From an uncultured Vogesella sp. (lineage in GTDB: Bacteria; Pseudomonadota; Gammaproteobacteria; Burkholderiales; Chromobacteriaceae): a stretch of 20,176 nucleotides of DNA. Location: positions 1 to 20,176 of the forward strand of contig CAMLGD010000039.1 of assembly GCA_946479405.1 (NCBI GenBank). Reading direction: 5' to 3'. Shown in pieces: positions 1 to 7,978 of this stretch (positions are counted from its first letter, which is position 1; each line of letters opens with the position of its first letter). The notes beneath the pieces are model-generated. The model was given only the letters and a program-made list of their open reading frames with translations, was not told the origin of the DNA and did no database searches. The translations under genes and the position numbers were made by a program.

Positions 1-434
1 TGGAAAGCCAGATGGGACGCGAGCCGACGATAGAGGACATCGCCCACCTGACCGGCAAGACGGTGGAAGAAGTGCGCAAGGTCCTGAACCTGAACGAGCG
101 CATGGCCTCACTGGATGCGCCACTGGATATCGATCCGATGCTGTCCATTGGCGAATCCATCCCCGACGAACAGCACGAAGAGCCGGACATCCAGCTGCAC
201 AACGCACAGATCGAGCACTTTGTGCATGAGTGGCTGGCTCAGCTCACCGACAAGCAACGCATGGTGATCGAGCGCCGCTACGGACTGAACGGCCATGAAG
301 TCTGCACGCTGGAAGAACTGGCCAGCACCCTGAGTCTAACCCGCGAGCGGGTACGCCAGATCCAGATCGAAGGGCTGGAACACCTGCGCCGCATCCTGCG
401 CCGCCGCGGCGTAACCAAGGACTTCCTCATCTAG
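1..434 (+). CDS. rpoS: RNA polymerase sigma factor RpoS, C-terminal part
   Basis: This is the 3' part of a sigma-70 family gene running off the left edge; the frame is open from base 3 and ends at TAG 432-434. About 143 residues remain. They cover sigma region 3 (GREPTIEDIAHLTG onward) and region 4, with the -35-binding helix-turn-helix seen as LTRERVRQIQIEGLEHLRRIL. The latter follows RpoS (LTRERVRQIQVEGL) rather than RpoD (VTRERIRQIEAKAL), and the spacer between regions 3 and 4 is short as in RpoS. RpoS directs core polymerase to stationary-phase and general stress promoters. A strong intrinsic terminator follows 20 bases after the stop, so rpoS is the last gene of its transcript. The assignment to RpoS is firm on motif grounds; the missing N-terminus cannot be examined. 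Confidence 0.93.
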   Translation, partial: ESQMGREPTIEDIAHLTGKTVEEVRKVLNLNERMASLDAPLDIDPMLSIGESIPDEQHEEPDIQLHNAQIEHFVHEWLAQLTDKQRMVIERRYGLNGHEVCTLEELASTLSLTRERVRQIQIEGLEHLRRILRRRGVTKDFLI

Positions 435-453
435 CCCCAGCCACGCATCGCCC

Positions 454-489
454 TACCGCCGCTAGCCTGCTAGCGGCGGTATTGTTTTT
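454..489 (+). terminator. Intrinsic terminator of rpoS
   Basis: Arms 454-465 and 470-481 form a perfect 12-bp stem (TACCGCCGCTAG) with a 4-base loop, followed on the plus strand by TTGTTTTTA. The T-tract is on the plus side only, so it serves rpoS. It lies just beyond the stop of the converging transglutaminase gene. Confidence 0.9.
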
Positions 490-2431
490 AGCGTTGCCGG
501 TGCGGACGGAAGCGGCGGAGTTGCTGCCGCCATTGCTGTGCGGCACCATCCTGAGCTGGTGGGGCATACTGCCAGCGCTGCCACAGCAGCAACAGTGCAG
601 TCAGCTGCTGATAATCCGCTGCGGCCAACCCTTGCGCCTTCTCCAGCAGCTGGCTGGCGGTATCACTATCGCGTACCGGGATACCGGCACGGCGCAAACG
701 CTGCAGCAATAACTGCCAAGCCATCTGCGAGGGCGGCAGCACGCGGCGTCGCCGGCGCAACAGCCACCACACCAGTGGCAACATCACCAGCAGCATGCCG
801 CTGGCCAACAACAGCAATACCGAGCTCACCGAGACAGCATCCAGTCCCAGGCGCTGAAACAGCGAGCGCTGCCGTTCTGCGTCATAGCCCACCACCCAGC
901 GCTGCCAGCCAAAGTTGGCCGCTTGCCATTGTTGCGTTGTCCAGCGCAGCCAGGCAGGCGGGCGGCCGCCCAGCAAGGGCATGGCTGGCGCCACTGCCGG
1001 CAAAGCCTGTTCGATGCCATCGGCACTACGCTGCGGTGCCACCAGTGCGGTGGGATCCACCCGTTGCCAGCGGCCAGCCAACCAGACTTCACTCCAGGCA
1101 TGGGCATCGGAGGAGCGCACTAGCCAGAACGCGCCGCCCGGATTGAACTCGCCACCCTGAAACCCCACCACCACCCGTGCCGGGATACCGGCGGCCCGCG
1201 CCAGTACGGTAAAGGCGGAAGCGAAATGCTCACAAAACCCCTGCCGGCTGCTAAACAGGAAGCCATCCACCACATCACCCTGCAACTGCGGCGGGTTCAG
1301 GGTGTAACGCAGGCCCTGTGCCTGCAGCCATTGTTTCAGCGCCGCCAGGCGCGCTTCCGGCAAGGGGAAGCCAGCCGCCAAGCGTTGTGCTGCAGACAGC
1401 GTGCGCGGATTACCTGCCGGCAGGCGCAGATACATCTGCTGCACTCGCGGCGACATCTCCTCCAGGTAATAATCGCTGGCCAGACTGCTAAGGCGGTAAC
1501 GCAGGCGGCTATTGTTGGCACTGTCATTGCGACGCAGGCGCTGCTGCGACACCAGCCGCACCCCCTCGCCGACATCACTGGCCTGCTCCAGCTGCGGCAA
1601 TAATCCCCGGTACGGTTCGGCCACCACGTCATAACGCAGCAGCGAATGGTCGCTCGGCAGCCGGCTAGGCGCCGAGTACGGCAGGAATCCTGCGCTCCAG
1701 CTCACCCCGTCGAATTGATCAAACACCATCACCCGCCAATACAGCTGCGCCGCCAGCGGCTGGCGGCCAAAGAATTGCGCGGTGAATGCCGGCTCGCGGG
1801 AAGGAATCATGCGGCCCACGCTGCCGGGGCTCATGCTGTCGGCCAGCCCGGTGGTGGCGCGCTTGTCTTCGGTAGGCATGCTCCACAGCGGCCCGGGCAG
1901 CCGTGGCATGACCACAAACAACACCAGCATCACCGGGAAGGACAGCAGCAGCATCCGCGCCGCCAGCCGCGGGCTGACGTGGGCGTCTTCGCCAGCCAGC
2001 AGCACCATGGCCCAGGTCAGTGCAAACAGGCTGAGCACCAGCCACGCCGCCGCCAGCGGCCCCTGCTCAAACAGCAGCGGCGTCGATGCCAGAAAGAAGC
2101 CGGCAGCCAGCAACACCCGCCAGCCGCGCAGATCGCGCGTTTCCAGCGCCTTGCCCGCCACCAGCAGCAGCAGGAAGGCCACCCCGCCTTCACGGCCAAC
2201 CAGCGTGCGCAGCGTCAGCCACAGTGCCACGACCGGCAGCACCAGCCCCAGCAACAGCCACAGCCGGGATGGCAACTGGCGCTGCTGCCACACCAGCGTA
2301 CCGCGCCAAGCCAGCAGCAAGGCAAACAGCAGAGGCACCCAGCCCGGCAGGTAGAAAAATAGCGGCAAGGCAGTCAAGGCCAGCGCAGCCAGTACAGCGA
2401 AAGCGGGCAATCGCAGCGAATCAGCTGGCAT
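488..2431 (-). CDS. TgpA-like membrane transglutaminase (DUF3488/DUF4129 type)
   Basis: The protein has 647 residues. The N-terminal ~175 residues form a run of hydrophobic segments, followed by a periplasmic region. The transglutaminase core has the Cys-His-Asp triad: C400 in RQGFCEHFAS, H444 in SSDAHAWSEVW and D459 in RVDPTA. A last transmembrane segment (about 537-559) precedes a cytoplasmic Arg-rich stretch and a DUF4129-like tail. This is the layout of Pseudomonas TgpA. The start at 2431 is chosen because GGAG lies 6 bases upstream; it overlaps the stop of the DUF58 gene by 11 bases, so translation is probably coupled. A longer in-frame start at 2479 would lie deep in the upstream gene. 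The MoxR-DUF58-transglutaminase trio is widely conserved, but substrate and role (envelope protein processing is suspected) remain unclear in general. Confidence 0.88.
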   Translation of the reverse strand: MPADSLRLPAFAVLAALALTALPLFFYLPGWVPLLFALLLAWRGTLVWQQRQLPSRLWLLLGLVLPVVALWLTLRTLVGREGGVAFLLLLVAGKALETRDLRGWRVLLAAGFFLASTPLLFEQGPLAAAWLVLSLFALTWAMVLLAGEDAHVSPRLAARMLLLSFPVMLVLFVVMPRLPGPLWSMPTEDKRATTGLADSMSPGSVGRMIPSREPAFTAQFFGRQPLAAQLYWRVMVFDQFDGVSWSAGFLPYSAPSRLPSDHSLLRYDVVAEPYRGLLPQLEQASDVGEGVRLVSQQRLRRNDSANNSRLRYRLSSLASDYYLEEMSPRVQQMYLRLPAGNPRTLSAAQRLAAGFPLPEARLAALKQWLQAQGLRYTLNPPQLQGDVVDGFLFSSRQGFCEHFASAFTVLARAAGIPARVVVGFQGGEFNPGGAFWLVRSSDAHAWSEVWLAGRWQRVDPTALVAPQRSADGIEQALPAVAPAMPLLGGRPPAWLRWTTQQWQAANFGWQRWVVGYDAERQRSLFQRLGLDAVSVSSVLLLLASGMLLVMLPLVWWLLRRRRRVLPPSQMAWQLLLQRLRRAGIPVRDSDTASQLLEKAQGLAAADYQQLTALLLLWQRWQYAPPAQDGAAQQWRQQLRRFRPHRQR

Positions 2432-3365
2432 CGCGAACTCCAAACTGCGCCAGCGCCAGCAGGCCGGGCCTGATATCACCGTCCGGCAGCAACAGCTGCT
2501 GCTGCGGCAGGTTCAGCAACACCGTAGCGCCCTCCTGCTGCGCTTGCAGCAAGCGCCAGCACAAGCGGGACAGCCGCTCTTCCGCCGCCATGGCTGGCGG
2601 GTAATCGGACCAGTCCAGCAACAACTGCCGCCCCTGCGGCTCAAGAGACGCAAACTCACGTGCGGCCAACGTCTGGCTACGGGCGAACACCCGCCAGGCA
2701 ATGCGCCGCATACCCTGTGCCGGCTGCCAGGCTGTCAGACCGGCAAATTCGTCACCATCACGGCGCTGCTGCAGGCTGTCATCTCCGCCCATCCCTGGCG
2801 CTGGTACGCGGCCATCCGGCAACGGCTGCGGATACACCCACACGCTGGCGGCCAACCTTACCGGCGCAAAAGCGCGGATCAAACCCAGCGGAGCCTCCGA
2901 CCACACCCGCAGCGGCGGCATCGCCAGTTGGCCGCGGCACGGCGCCAGCAACGCCAGCAGCACCCGGCCATCGTCTTGCCAGCGCTCGCGCTCGCCGCCG
3001 TCTTGCCAGCCAAGGCGCAGTCGTCCCGGCTCCGCCTGTGGCCAGGCAAGATGCACCACGAAATCAGCGCTATCGCCGGCAAACACCGGGCCAGCGGCTT
3101 CGGCGCGCAAAGCCAGACCGGCCAGCTGCCGGTATGCCATGAACACCGACAGTAACAGCAAGGCGATGATCCAGAACGACAGCACATAGGCCAGACTGAC
3201 GGCGTAATTGAGCGCTCCGATCCACACCAGCACCGCCACGCCAAACAGCAGCAGGCCAAAGCGGGTGGGCAGCAGATAGATGCGGTTCTGGCTGAGGGTG
3301 ACCGACGGCGCGCGCGGCGCACGCCGGGCCATCCATTGATCCAGTGCCTTACGCCACTGCAACAT
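2421..3365 (-). CDS. DUF58 domain protein
   Basis: The protein has 314 residues. Two adjacent transmembrane segments lie near the N-terminus (residues about 25-65), followed by a soluble domain. The DUF58 signature is visible as GDEFAGLTAWQPAQGMRRIAWRVFAR, where the family usually has a Gly-Asp near an Arg-x-Ile-x-Trp...Ala-Arg motif. It is the middle gene of a MoxR-DUF58-transglutaminase operon, overlapping the MoxR gene by 17 bases and the transglutaminase gene by 11. The ATG at 3365 is preferred over one at 3395 because the protein then begins just before the conserved N-terminal region; the ribosome binding site (GGATC) is weak, consistent with translational coupling. DUF58 proteins are thought to be partners of MoxR ATPases; the biochemical activity is unknown. 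Confidence 0.85.
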   Translation of the reverse strand: MLQWRKALDQWMARRAPRAPSVTLSQNRIYLLPTRFGLLLFGVAVLVWIGALNYAVSLAYVLSFWIIALLLLSVFMAYRQLAGLALRAEAAGPVFAGDSADFVVHLAWPQAEPGRLRLGWQDGGERERWQDDGRVLLALLAPCRGQLAMPPLRVWSEAPLGLIRAFAPVRLAASVWVYPQPLPDGRVPAPGMGGDDSLQQRRDGDEFAGLTAWQPAQGMRRIAWRVFARSQTLAAREFASLEPQGRQLLLDWSDYPPAMAAEERLSRLCWRLLQAQQEGATVLLNLPQQQLLLPDGDIRPGLLALAQFGVRDAS

Positions 3366-4257
3366 GATCCAGCAGCCGCGTGGCCAGTTGCACACTATTG
3401 TTGCCGGGCAGGCGCGGCGTCAGCCGGTGCGCTACCACGGCCACGAATACCGCCTTGATGTCTTCCGGCAGCACGTGATCGCGCCCGTCCAGCATGGCCC
3501 AGGCCTTGGCTGCAGCCAACAGCCCGAGGCCGGCACGCGGACTGAGGCCATGCACGAACTGCTCGTTCTGCCGCGTGGCGTGCAACAGCGCCAGCACATA
3601 GCCGGCCAATGCCGGCGACACATGCAATGCCGCCACCTGTTGCTGCCGACGGCGCAACTCGTCCGCCGCCAACGCCGGCTGCAACTTGGGCAACAGCTGG
3701 CGCCGATCACCATCCTGCAGCAGTTTTAGCTCAGCCTCGGCCGGCGGGTAGCCTAGGGAAATACGCATCAGAAAACGGTCGAGCTGGGATTCCGGCAACG
3801 GAAAAGTACCCTGCTGCCCAAACGGGTTCTGGGTAGCAATCACAAAGAATGGTGACGGCAAGGCATGGGTGGTGCCATCCACCGACACCTGCTGCTCTTC
3901 CATCGCCTCCAGCAAGGCCGATTGCACCTTGGGCGAGGCACGGTTGATCTCGTCGGCCAGCAGCAGCTGGGAGAACACTGGACCAGGTCGGAACTCGAAG
4001 CGCCCATCAGCCGGCAGAAACACGCTGCTGCCCAACACATCGGCCGGCAGCAGGTCACTGGTGAACTGCACGCGACGATAGCTCAGACCCAGCACCGCTG
4101 CCAGGCTGTGCGCCAGCGTGGTCTTGCCGACGCCAGGCACGTCCTCGATCAGCAAGTGCCCCCCGGCCAGCAGGCAGGCCAGCGCCAGCCGGGTGGCCTG
4201 CGGCTTGCCCAAAATCAACGCATTCAGTTGACGACTCGCAAAAGTGACGGATTGCAT
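3349..4257 (-). CDS. MoxR family AAA+ ATPase
   Basis: The protein has 302 residues. Walker A is GVGKTT (residues 42-47), Walker B is LLLADE (98-103), sensor 1 is ATQNP (141-145), and an SQLDRF segment (158-163) follows as in MoxR proteins. MoxR ATPases are chaperone-like and act with the DUF58/VWA-type proteins encoded beside them. The start at 4257 is chosen for its GAGGG 4 bases upstream; an in-frame ATG at 4350 would add 31 residues that do not look like the family. It is the first gene of the operon with the DUF58 and transglutaminase genes and is divergent from the histone-deacetylase-like gene, with 137 bases between them. Confidence 0.92.
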   Translation of the reverse strand: MQSVTFASRQLNALILGKPQATRLALACLLAGGHLLIEDVPGVGKTTLAHSLAAVLGLSYRRVQFTSDLLPADVLGSSVFLPADGRFEFRPGPVFSQLLLADEINRASPKVQSALLEAMEEQQVSVDGTTHALPSPFFVIATQNPFGQQGTFPLPESQLDRFLMRISLGYPPAEAELKLLQDGDRRQLLPKLQPALAADELRRRQQQVAALHVSPALAGYVLALLHATRQNEQFVHGLSPRAGLGLLAAAKAWAMLDGRDHVLPEDIKAVFVAVVAHRLTPRLPGNNSVQLATRLLDHVAVA

Positions 4258-4290
4258 TTGCCCTCGCTTACGCGCAGTATCTATTAAAAA

Positions 4291-4317
4291 ATCATATATC
4301 CCGAATTGTCCCTGCAA
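4291..4317 (-). promoter_or_regulatory. Possible promoter of the MoxR operon
   Basis: On the minus strand TTGCAG (4317-4312) lies 15 bases upstream of TATGAT (4296-4291) in a locally AT-rich stretch ahead of the operon. The -10 is good but the spacing is short, so the exact elements are uncertain. Confidence 0.3.
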
Positions 4318-4394
4318 AGCAATAGAGCCGGCAGCGCACCCTGTGTCCACCGCAAGCCCGTGACAGACTCGCCGCCGGAGACAAGGAAACGCTC

Positions 4395-5354
4395 GTGTTG
4401 ACCTGGTTGAAATCCCATCTACCCGGCGGTGGCCTGACCGCCTTTATTTCGCACGCCGCCTGCCTGCAACACAATATGGGGGTGGGTCATCCGGAGTGCC
4501 CGGAACGCTTGATCGCCATTCGCGATCAGCTCAAGGCCTCGCAAATATTCGACAGCCTGCACGAAGTCGATGCCCCGCCGGTGAGCGAGCAGCAATTGGC
4601 CCGCGTCCACCCGCCACACTATGTCGAATACATCGAATCCTGCGCCCCATCGGTTGGCACCTTTCGCGTCGATCCGGACACCGCGATGAACACCGGCACC
4701 CTGCCGGCCGCCCTGCATGCCGCCGGCGCCGTGGTCAAGGCGGTGGACATGGTGATGAACCGCGAGGCACCGAATGCCTTCTGCGCCATTCGCCCACCCG
4801 GCCACCACGCCGAAAGCGCCAAGGCGATGGGTTTCTGCTTCTTCAACAATATCGCCGTGGGTGTGGCGCACGCACTGTCGCAATATCGGCTGGAACGCGT
4901 GGCGGTGATCGATTTTGACGTGCACCACGGCAATGGCACCGAAGAAATTTTCCGCGACGATCCGCGCGTGCTAATGGTGTCTACCTTCCAGCACCCGTTC
5001 TACCCCTACTGCGGTGACGTCCCACTGGGCAACAACATGCTGAACGTACCGCTGAAGGCAGGTAGCACCGGCCGTGAGTTCCGCGAAGCGGTGGAATATC
5101 AATGGTTGCCGCGCTTGCACGAATTCAAGCCGCAGATGATTTTTATCTCGGCGGGTTTTGATGCCCACCGGGAAGACGACATGGGCTCGCTGGGCCTAGT
5201 GGAAGCCGATTACGAGTGGGTGACGCGGCAGCTGATGATGGTGGCGGCCGAACATTGTGAGGGCCGCATCGTATCCGCACTGGAAGGCGGCTATGATCTG
5301 TCGTCGCTGGCGCGCAGCGTCACCGCTCATGTAAGGGTGCTGTCGGACGGCTAG
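4395..5354 (+). CDS. Histone deacetylase family protein (class II-like zinc amidohydrolase)
   Basis: The protein has 319 residues with the complete histone-deacetylase fold signature. His pair H137-H138 sits in RPPGHHA, zinc ligands D175 and H177 in DFDVHHGNG, the third zinc ligand D256 in SAGFDAH, and the catalytic Tyr Y300 in LEGGYD. Bacterial members remove acetyl groups from lysines or small molecules such as acetylpolyamines; which applies here cannot be read from sequence. The start is GTG at 4395, with AAGGA 7 bases upstream; no closer ATG fits. It stands alone between divergent MoxR and convergent def genes and is closed by a strong terminator. Confidence 0.9.
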   Translation: MLTWLKSHLPGGGLTAFISHAACLQHNMGVGHPECPERLIAIRDQLKASQIFDSLHEVDAPPVSEQQLARVHPPHYVEYIESCAPSVGTFRVDPDTAMNTGTLPAALHAAGAVVKAVDMVMNREAPNAFCAIRPPGHHAESAKAMGFCFFNNIAVGVAHALSQYRLERVAVIDFDVHHGNGTEEIFRDDPRVLMVSTFQHPFYPYCGDVPLGNNMLNVPLKAGSTGREFREAVEYQWLPRLHEFKPQMIFISAGFDAHREDDMGSLGLVEADYEWVTRQLMMVAAEHCEGRIVSALEGGYDLSSLARSVTAHVRVLSDG

Positions 5355-5373
5355 AAGGGACGGCAGTAACAAC

Positions 5374-5398
5374 AACGGCACCCGCTGGGTGCCGTTTT
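5374..5398. terminator. Bidirectional terminator between the deacetylase gene and def
   Basis: A perfect 10-bp stem (5374-5383 with 5387-5396, AACGGCACCC) has a 3-base loop and a short T-run on the plus strand. It lies between converging genes, so it may serve both. Confidence 0.75.
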
Positions 5399-5402
5399 GC
5401 GT

Positions 5403-5903
5403 TCAACAATGCCGCAGCCAATCCGGATGGCGCCAATACAGCCAGCGCTGGCGCCAGGCAGGCAGGTGATCGATAAATACGCGCCCCGCCAGATGATCCA
5501 GCTCGTGCTGAATGGCGGCCGCCAGAAAGTCCGCCGCCCGCAGCTGCTGCCACTCGCCGTGGCTAGCCTGCAGCCGCAACTGGATACGGTTGGCGCGGCC
5601 AACCTTGGCCCGCACGCCGGGCACGGACAGGCAGCCCTCCCGGTTAACCTCATAGCCACTTGCCGTCAGCAACTGCGGGTTGATCAACACCAGCGGACTA
5701 TCACGCGCGTCACTGACATCCACCACGGCCACCGCCAGCCGCTCGCCCAACTGCGGTGCGGACAGCCCTACCGCATTCGTCGTGGCATAGAGGGTATCCA
5801 GCAGATCAGCGATCAGCGGCTGAACAGTTTGTAGATCGGTAACCGGTAGTGCCGGCTGACGCAGACAGGCGTCACGCAACGACAGGATGGGGCGAATACT
5901 CAT
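5403..5903 (-). CDS. def: Peptide deformylase
   Basis: The protein has 166 residues with all three deformylase motifs: GLSAPQ (46-51), EGCLSVP with metal ligand C91, and QHELDH with ligands H133 and H137 and catalytic E134. The enzyme removes the formyl group from the N-terminal Met of new proteins. Start ATG 5903 gives the usual family N-terminus (MSIRPILSL); its ribosome binding site is poor, and a GTG at 5927 would add eight residues. It is not beside fmt, the usual partner of the housekeeping copy, so this may be a second deformylase of the genome; that is an inference. It lies 65 bases downstream of plsY on the same strand and may be cotranscribed with it. Confidence 0.92.
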   Translation of the reverse strand: MSIRPILSLRDACLRQPALPVTDLQTVQPLIADLLDTLYATTNAVGLSAPQLGERLAVAVVDVSDARDSPLVLINPQLLTASGYEVNREGCLSVPGVRAKVGRANRIQLRLQASHGEWQQLRAADFLAAAIQHELDHLAGRVFIDHLPAWRQRWLYWRHPDWLRHC

Positions 5904-5968
5904 GACGAGAACCCGTGGCCCGATCACGCTGCATCGCCGGAACAGGCGCGCAGCGTGCGGGACAGTTC

Positions 5969-6601
5969 TCAGGGCTGGGGCTGGTCGCCGGAAGACGGCT
6001 TGCCGATCTTGTCTTCGTTGCCGGTCAGCAGATTGATCAGGTTCGATTTATGACGATGAATCACCAGAATGGCAATGATGATGCAGCTGCCGAAGTACAC
6101 GCTTTGCGGCCCGACAATAAAGTAGGCATAAACCGGCACCAGCACGCAGGCCACGATGGCGGAGAGAGAGGAAATCTTCACCACGAAGGCCATGAACAGC
6201 CAGGTTGCCACCGCCGCCAGTGCCAGCCACAGGTTGAAGCCGAACAACACCCCCACCGCGGTAGCCACGCCCTTGCCACCCTTGAAGCCGAAAAACAGCG
6301 GCCACATGTGGCCGATCAGTACCGCCAGGCCGGCCATTGCCACGCCCTGCCCGCTCAGGCCGTAAGCCGGGCCGAAGGCCTGTACCAGCGCCACCGCCAC
6401 CCAACCCTTGAGGCCATCGCCCAGCAGCGTCAACACTGCGGCCAACTTCTTGCCGCTGCGCAGCACATTGGTGGCGCCAGGGTTTTTCGAGCCGTAGGTA
6501 CGCGGATCGGCCATGCCCATGAACTTGGACACGATCACCGCAAACGACAGGGAACCGAGCAGGTAAGCACCCAAAATGAAGGCAAATGCTGTTGTGGTCA
6601 T
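5969..6601 (-). CDS. plsY: Acyl-phosphate:glycerol-3-phosphate acyltransferase PlsY
   Basis: The protein has 210 residues and is mostly hydrophobic, with about five membrane segments. The characteristic loops are GSKNPGATNVLR (37-48) and HMWPLFFGFKGGKGVAT (98-114), which form the phosphate and acyl-phosphate binding motifs of PlsY. It makes lysophosphatidic acid, the first step of phospholipid synthesis, from acyl-phosphate supplied by PlsX. The tail from about residue 190 is short, charged and Pro-rich. It is divergent from folB with 68 bases between the two starts, so both promoters are packed into that gap. Confidence 0.95.
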   Translation of the reverse strand: MTTTAFAFILGAYLLGSLSFAVIVSKFMGMADPRTYGSKNPGATNVLRSGKKLAAVLTLLGDGLKGWVAVALVQAFGPAYGLSGQGVAMAGLAVLIGHMWPLFFGFKGGKGVATAVGVLFGFNLWLALAAVATWLFMAFVVKISSLSAIVACVLVPVYAYFIVGPQSVYFGSCIIIAILVIHRHKSNLINLLTGNEDKIGKPSSGDQPQP

Positions 6602-6669
6602 GTCTTATCCACTAGAATGCAAGGCTTGGCATTTTACGGTATCGGGCACTAAACCCAAAGCCCGCGACG

Positions 6670-7029
6670 ATGGACATCATTTACTTGCGCGAAGTGCGCG
6701 CCGAAACGGTGATTGGCGTGTACGACTGGGAGCGCACCGCGCCCCAAACCGTCCTGCTGGACATCGAATACGGCATTCCCAGTGAAGTCGCCTGTCACAG
6801 CGACAACATCGGCGACACCATTCACTACGGCGAAGTAGTCGAGCGGGTACGCAGCTCGCTGGCGGAGCAGCACTTCCTGCTGATCGAGGCACTGGCCGAG
6901 CACATTGCCCGCATCGTGCGCGAAGAGTTTGGCGCACCGTGGGTGAAAGTGGCGGTCACCAAGCTCAACATCCTGCCGGATGTGAAGCATGTTGGCGTGA
7001 TGATCGAGCGCGGCCATCGTCAGCACTAA
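6670..7029 (+). CDS. folB: Dihydroneopterin aldolase
   Basis: The protein has 119 residues, the usual length. The catalytic Glu is E21 in GVYDWE and the catalytic Lys is K98 in VAVTKLN; the C-terminus has the typical VGVMIERG. FolB converts 7,8-dihydroneopterin to 6-hydroxymethyl-dihydropterin and glycolaldehyde in folate synthesis and works as an octamer. The ATG at 6670 matches the family start exactly, although no clear Shine-Dalgarno precedes it. It is divergent from plsY, an arrangement common in proteobacteria, and ends at a terminator. Confidence 0.95.
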   Translation: MDIIYLREVRAETVIGVYDWERTAPQTVLLDIEYGIPSEVACHSDNIGDTIHYGEVVERVRSSLAEQHFLLIEALAEHIARIVREEFGAPWVKVAVTKLNILPDVKHVGVMIERGHRQH

Positions 7030-7044
7030 GCCCGCCTCGCTGCA

Positions 7045-7080
7045 AACAAAACGGCCCGCATCATGGCGGGCCATTTTGTT
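7045..7080. terminator. Bidirectional terminator after folB
   Basis: The GC stem GGCCCGC/GCGGGCC (7053-7059 with 7066-7072) is flanked by complementary AACAAAA and TTTTGTT tracts. It can therefore stop folB on the plus strand and the small converging gene (7105-7413) on the minus strand. Confidence 0.85.
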
Positions 7081-7104
7081 GGCTAGCTACCGCCAGAAGC
7101 GGCG

Positions 7105-7413
7105 CTACCAAGTCACCCGCAAGCGCAGCTCGGCCTTGCTCTTGGTGACCTTGAAAGACAGCCGGGTATGCCCATCAAGCTGCCAGCTCGGCCGCAAACC
7201 GAAACGTCCGCCGTCACCCGCATCCACCCGCTCCAGGCTGAATGCCCCGGCTTGCCACAGCGTGCTGCCTTGCTCATTTAGCCGTAACGGATCATTGCTG
7301 TGCGCCTCTGCCGGTATCGGCGTCGCGCACATCAATGCGGCTGGCGGACAAGTAGCTAACGCTGGCAACGCAACGGCAACAAGCAATGCGCCCCAACATG
7401 ATGCATGTTTCAT
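7105..7413 (-). CDS. Small exported protein of unknown function
   Basis: The protein has 102 residues and I do not recognise it. The N-terminus MKHASCWGALLVAVALPALAT looks like a Sec signal peptide; cleavage after ALA is likely. A lipobox-like LATC is present but has Thr at -1, so lipidation is doubtful. The mature part (~80 residues) is polar and ends in an alternating basic/hydrophobic pattern (TRLSFKVTKSKAELRLRVTW), suggesting beta strands. ATG 7413 is chosen because it starts the signal peptide and has GGGA upstream; an in-frame alternative at 7449 would put Cys-rich residues before it. It converges with folB and shares its terminator. Real coding status is supported by the signal peptide and terminator only. 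Confidence 0.6.
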   Translation of the reverse strand: MKHASCWGALLVAVALPALATCPPAALMCATPIPAEAHSNDPLRLNEQGSTLWQAGAFSLERVDAGDGGRFGLRPSWQLDGHTRLSFKVTKSKAELRLRVTW

Positions 7414-7511
7414 GATGATCGTCCCGCAGGATCGACAAACGACTGTCACTGATCTCAGCTTGGATCATCTGTAACTACATGCAAGTGCTGATTACAATTT
7501 AAACGCCATGC

Positions 7512-7898
7512 TTATTCCTGCTGGTTACGCATGAAGTCGGCGGTGTTGTAAAAAGCCTCCAACAGCTTAGCTTTCAGCCAGTCCTCGCACAGCAGTTCGT
7601 TTACCGCCTGAGTCATGCACTTCATCCACATGTCGCGCGCCTCGCCATCTACCGCAAACGGCATGTGACGCATGCGCAGCCGCGGATGGCCGAACTTCTC
7701 GATAAACAGCTGCGGCCCACCCAGCCAGCCGGACAGAAACATGTACAGTTTCTCGCGCGAACCCGCCAGATCCTCCGGATGCATATCGCGCAGTGGCTTC
7801 ACCGCTGGATCGCTATCCATGATGTCGTAGAAGCGGTCGGTCAACCAGCGCACTACGCCGGCCCCGCCCAGCAATTCGTAAGGGGTCATTTCCTGCAT
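7512..7898 (-). CDS. Group II truncated haemoglobin
   Basis: The protein has 128 residues. It begins MQEMTPYELLGGAGVVRWLTDRFYDIM, typical of group II truncated globins. The proximal haem ligand is H78 in RMRHMPF, and W91 in ARDMWMKCM is the group-defining G8 Trp. These proteins bind O2 or NO and are linked to NO detoxification or redox chemistry. Start 7898 has GGGGA about 8 bases upstream; a second Met three codons on is also possible. It lies alone between dadA and the small exported protein gene, separated from each by about 80-100 bases. Confidence 0.92.
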   Translation of the reverse strand: MQEMTPYELLGGAGVVRWLTDRFYDIMDSDPAVKPLRDMHPEDLAGSREKLYMFLSGWLGGPQLFIEKFGHPRLRMRHMPFAVDGEARDMWMKCMTQAVNELLCEDWLKAKLLEAFYNTADFMRNQQE

Positions 7899-7978
7899 CG
7901 TGTCATCCCCGTTTTCACCAGGGCGGCATGGTAACACGCAGTCACCGCCCTTCCCTGTCCATGATCAACCTTGCGTGC

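Noticed and set aside
1..434. Annotation as RpoD (sigma-70)
   Set aside because: Region 4 reads LTRERVRQIQIEGL, the RpoS form, and the protein ends shortly after it.
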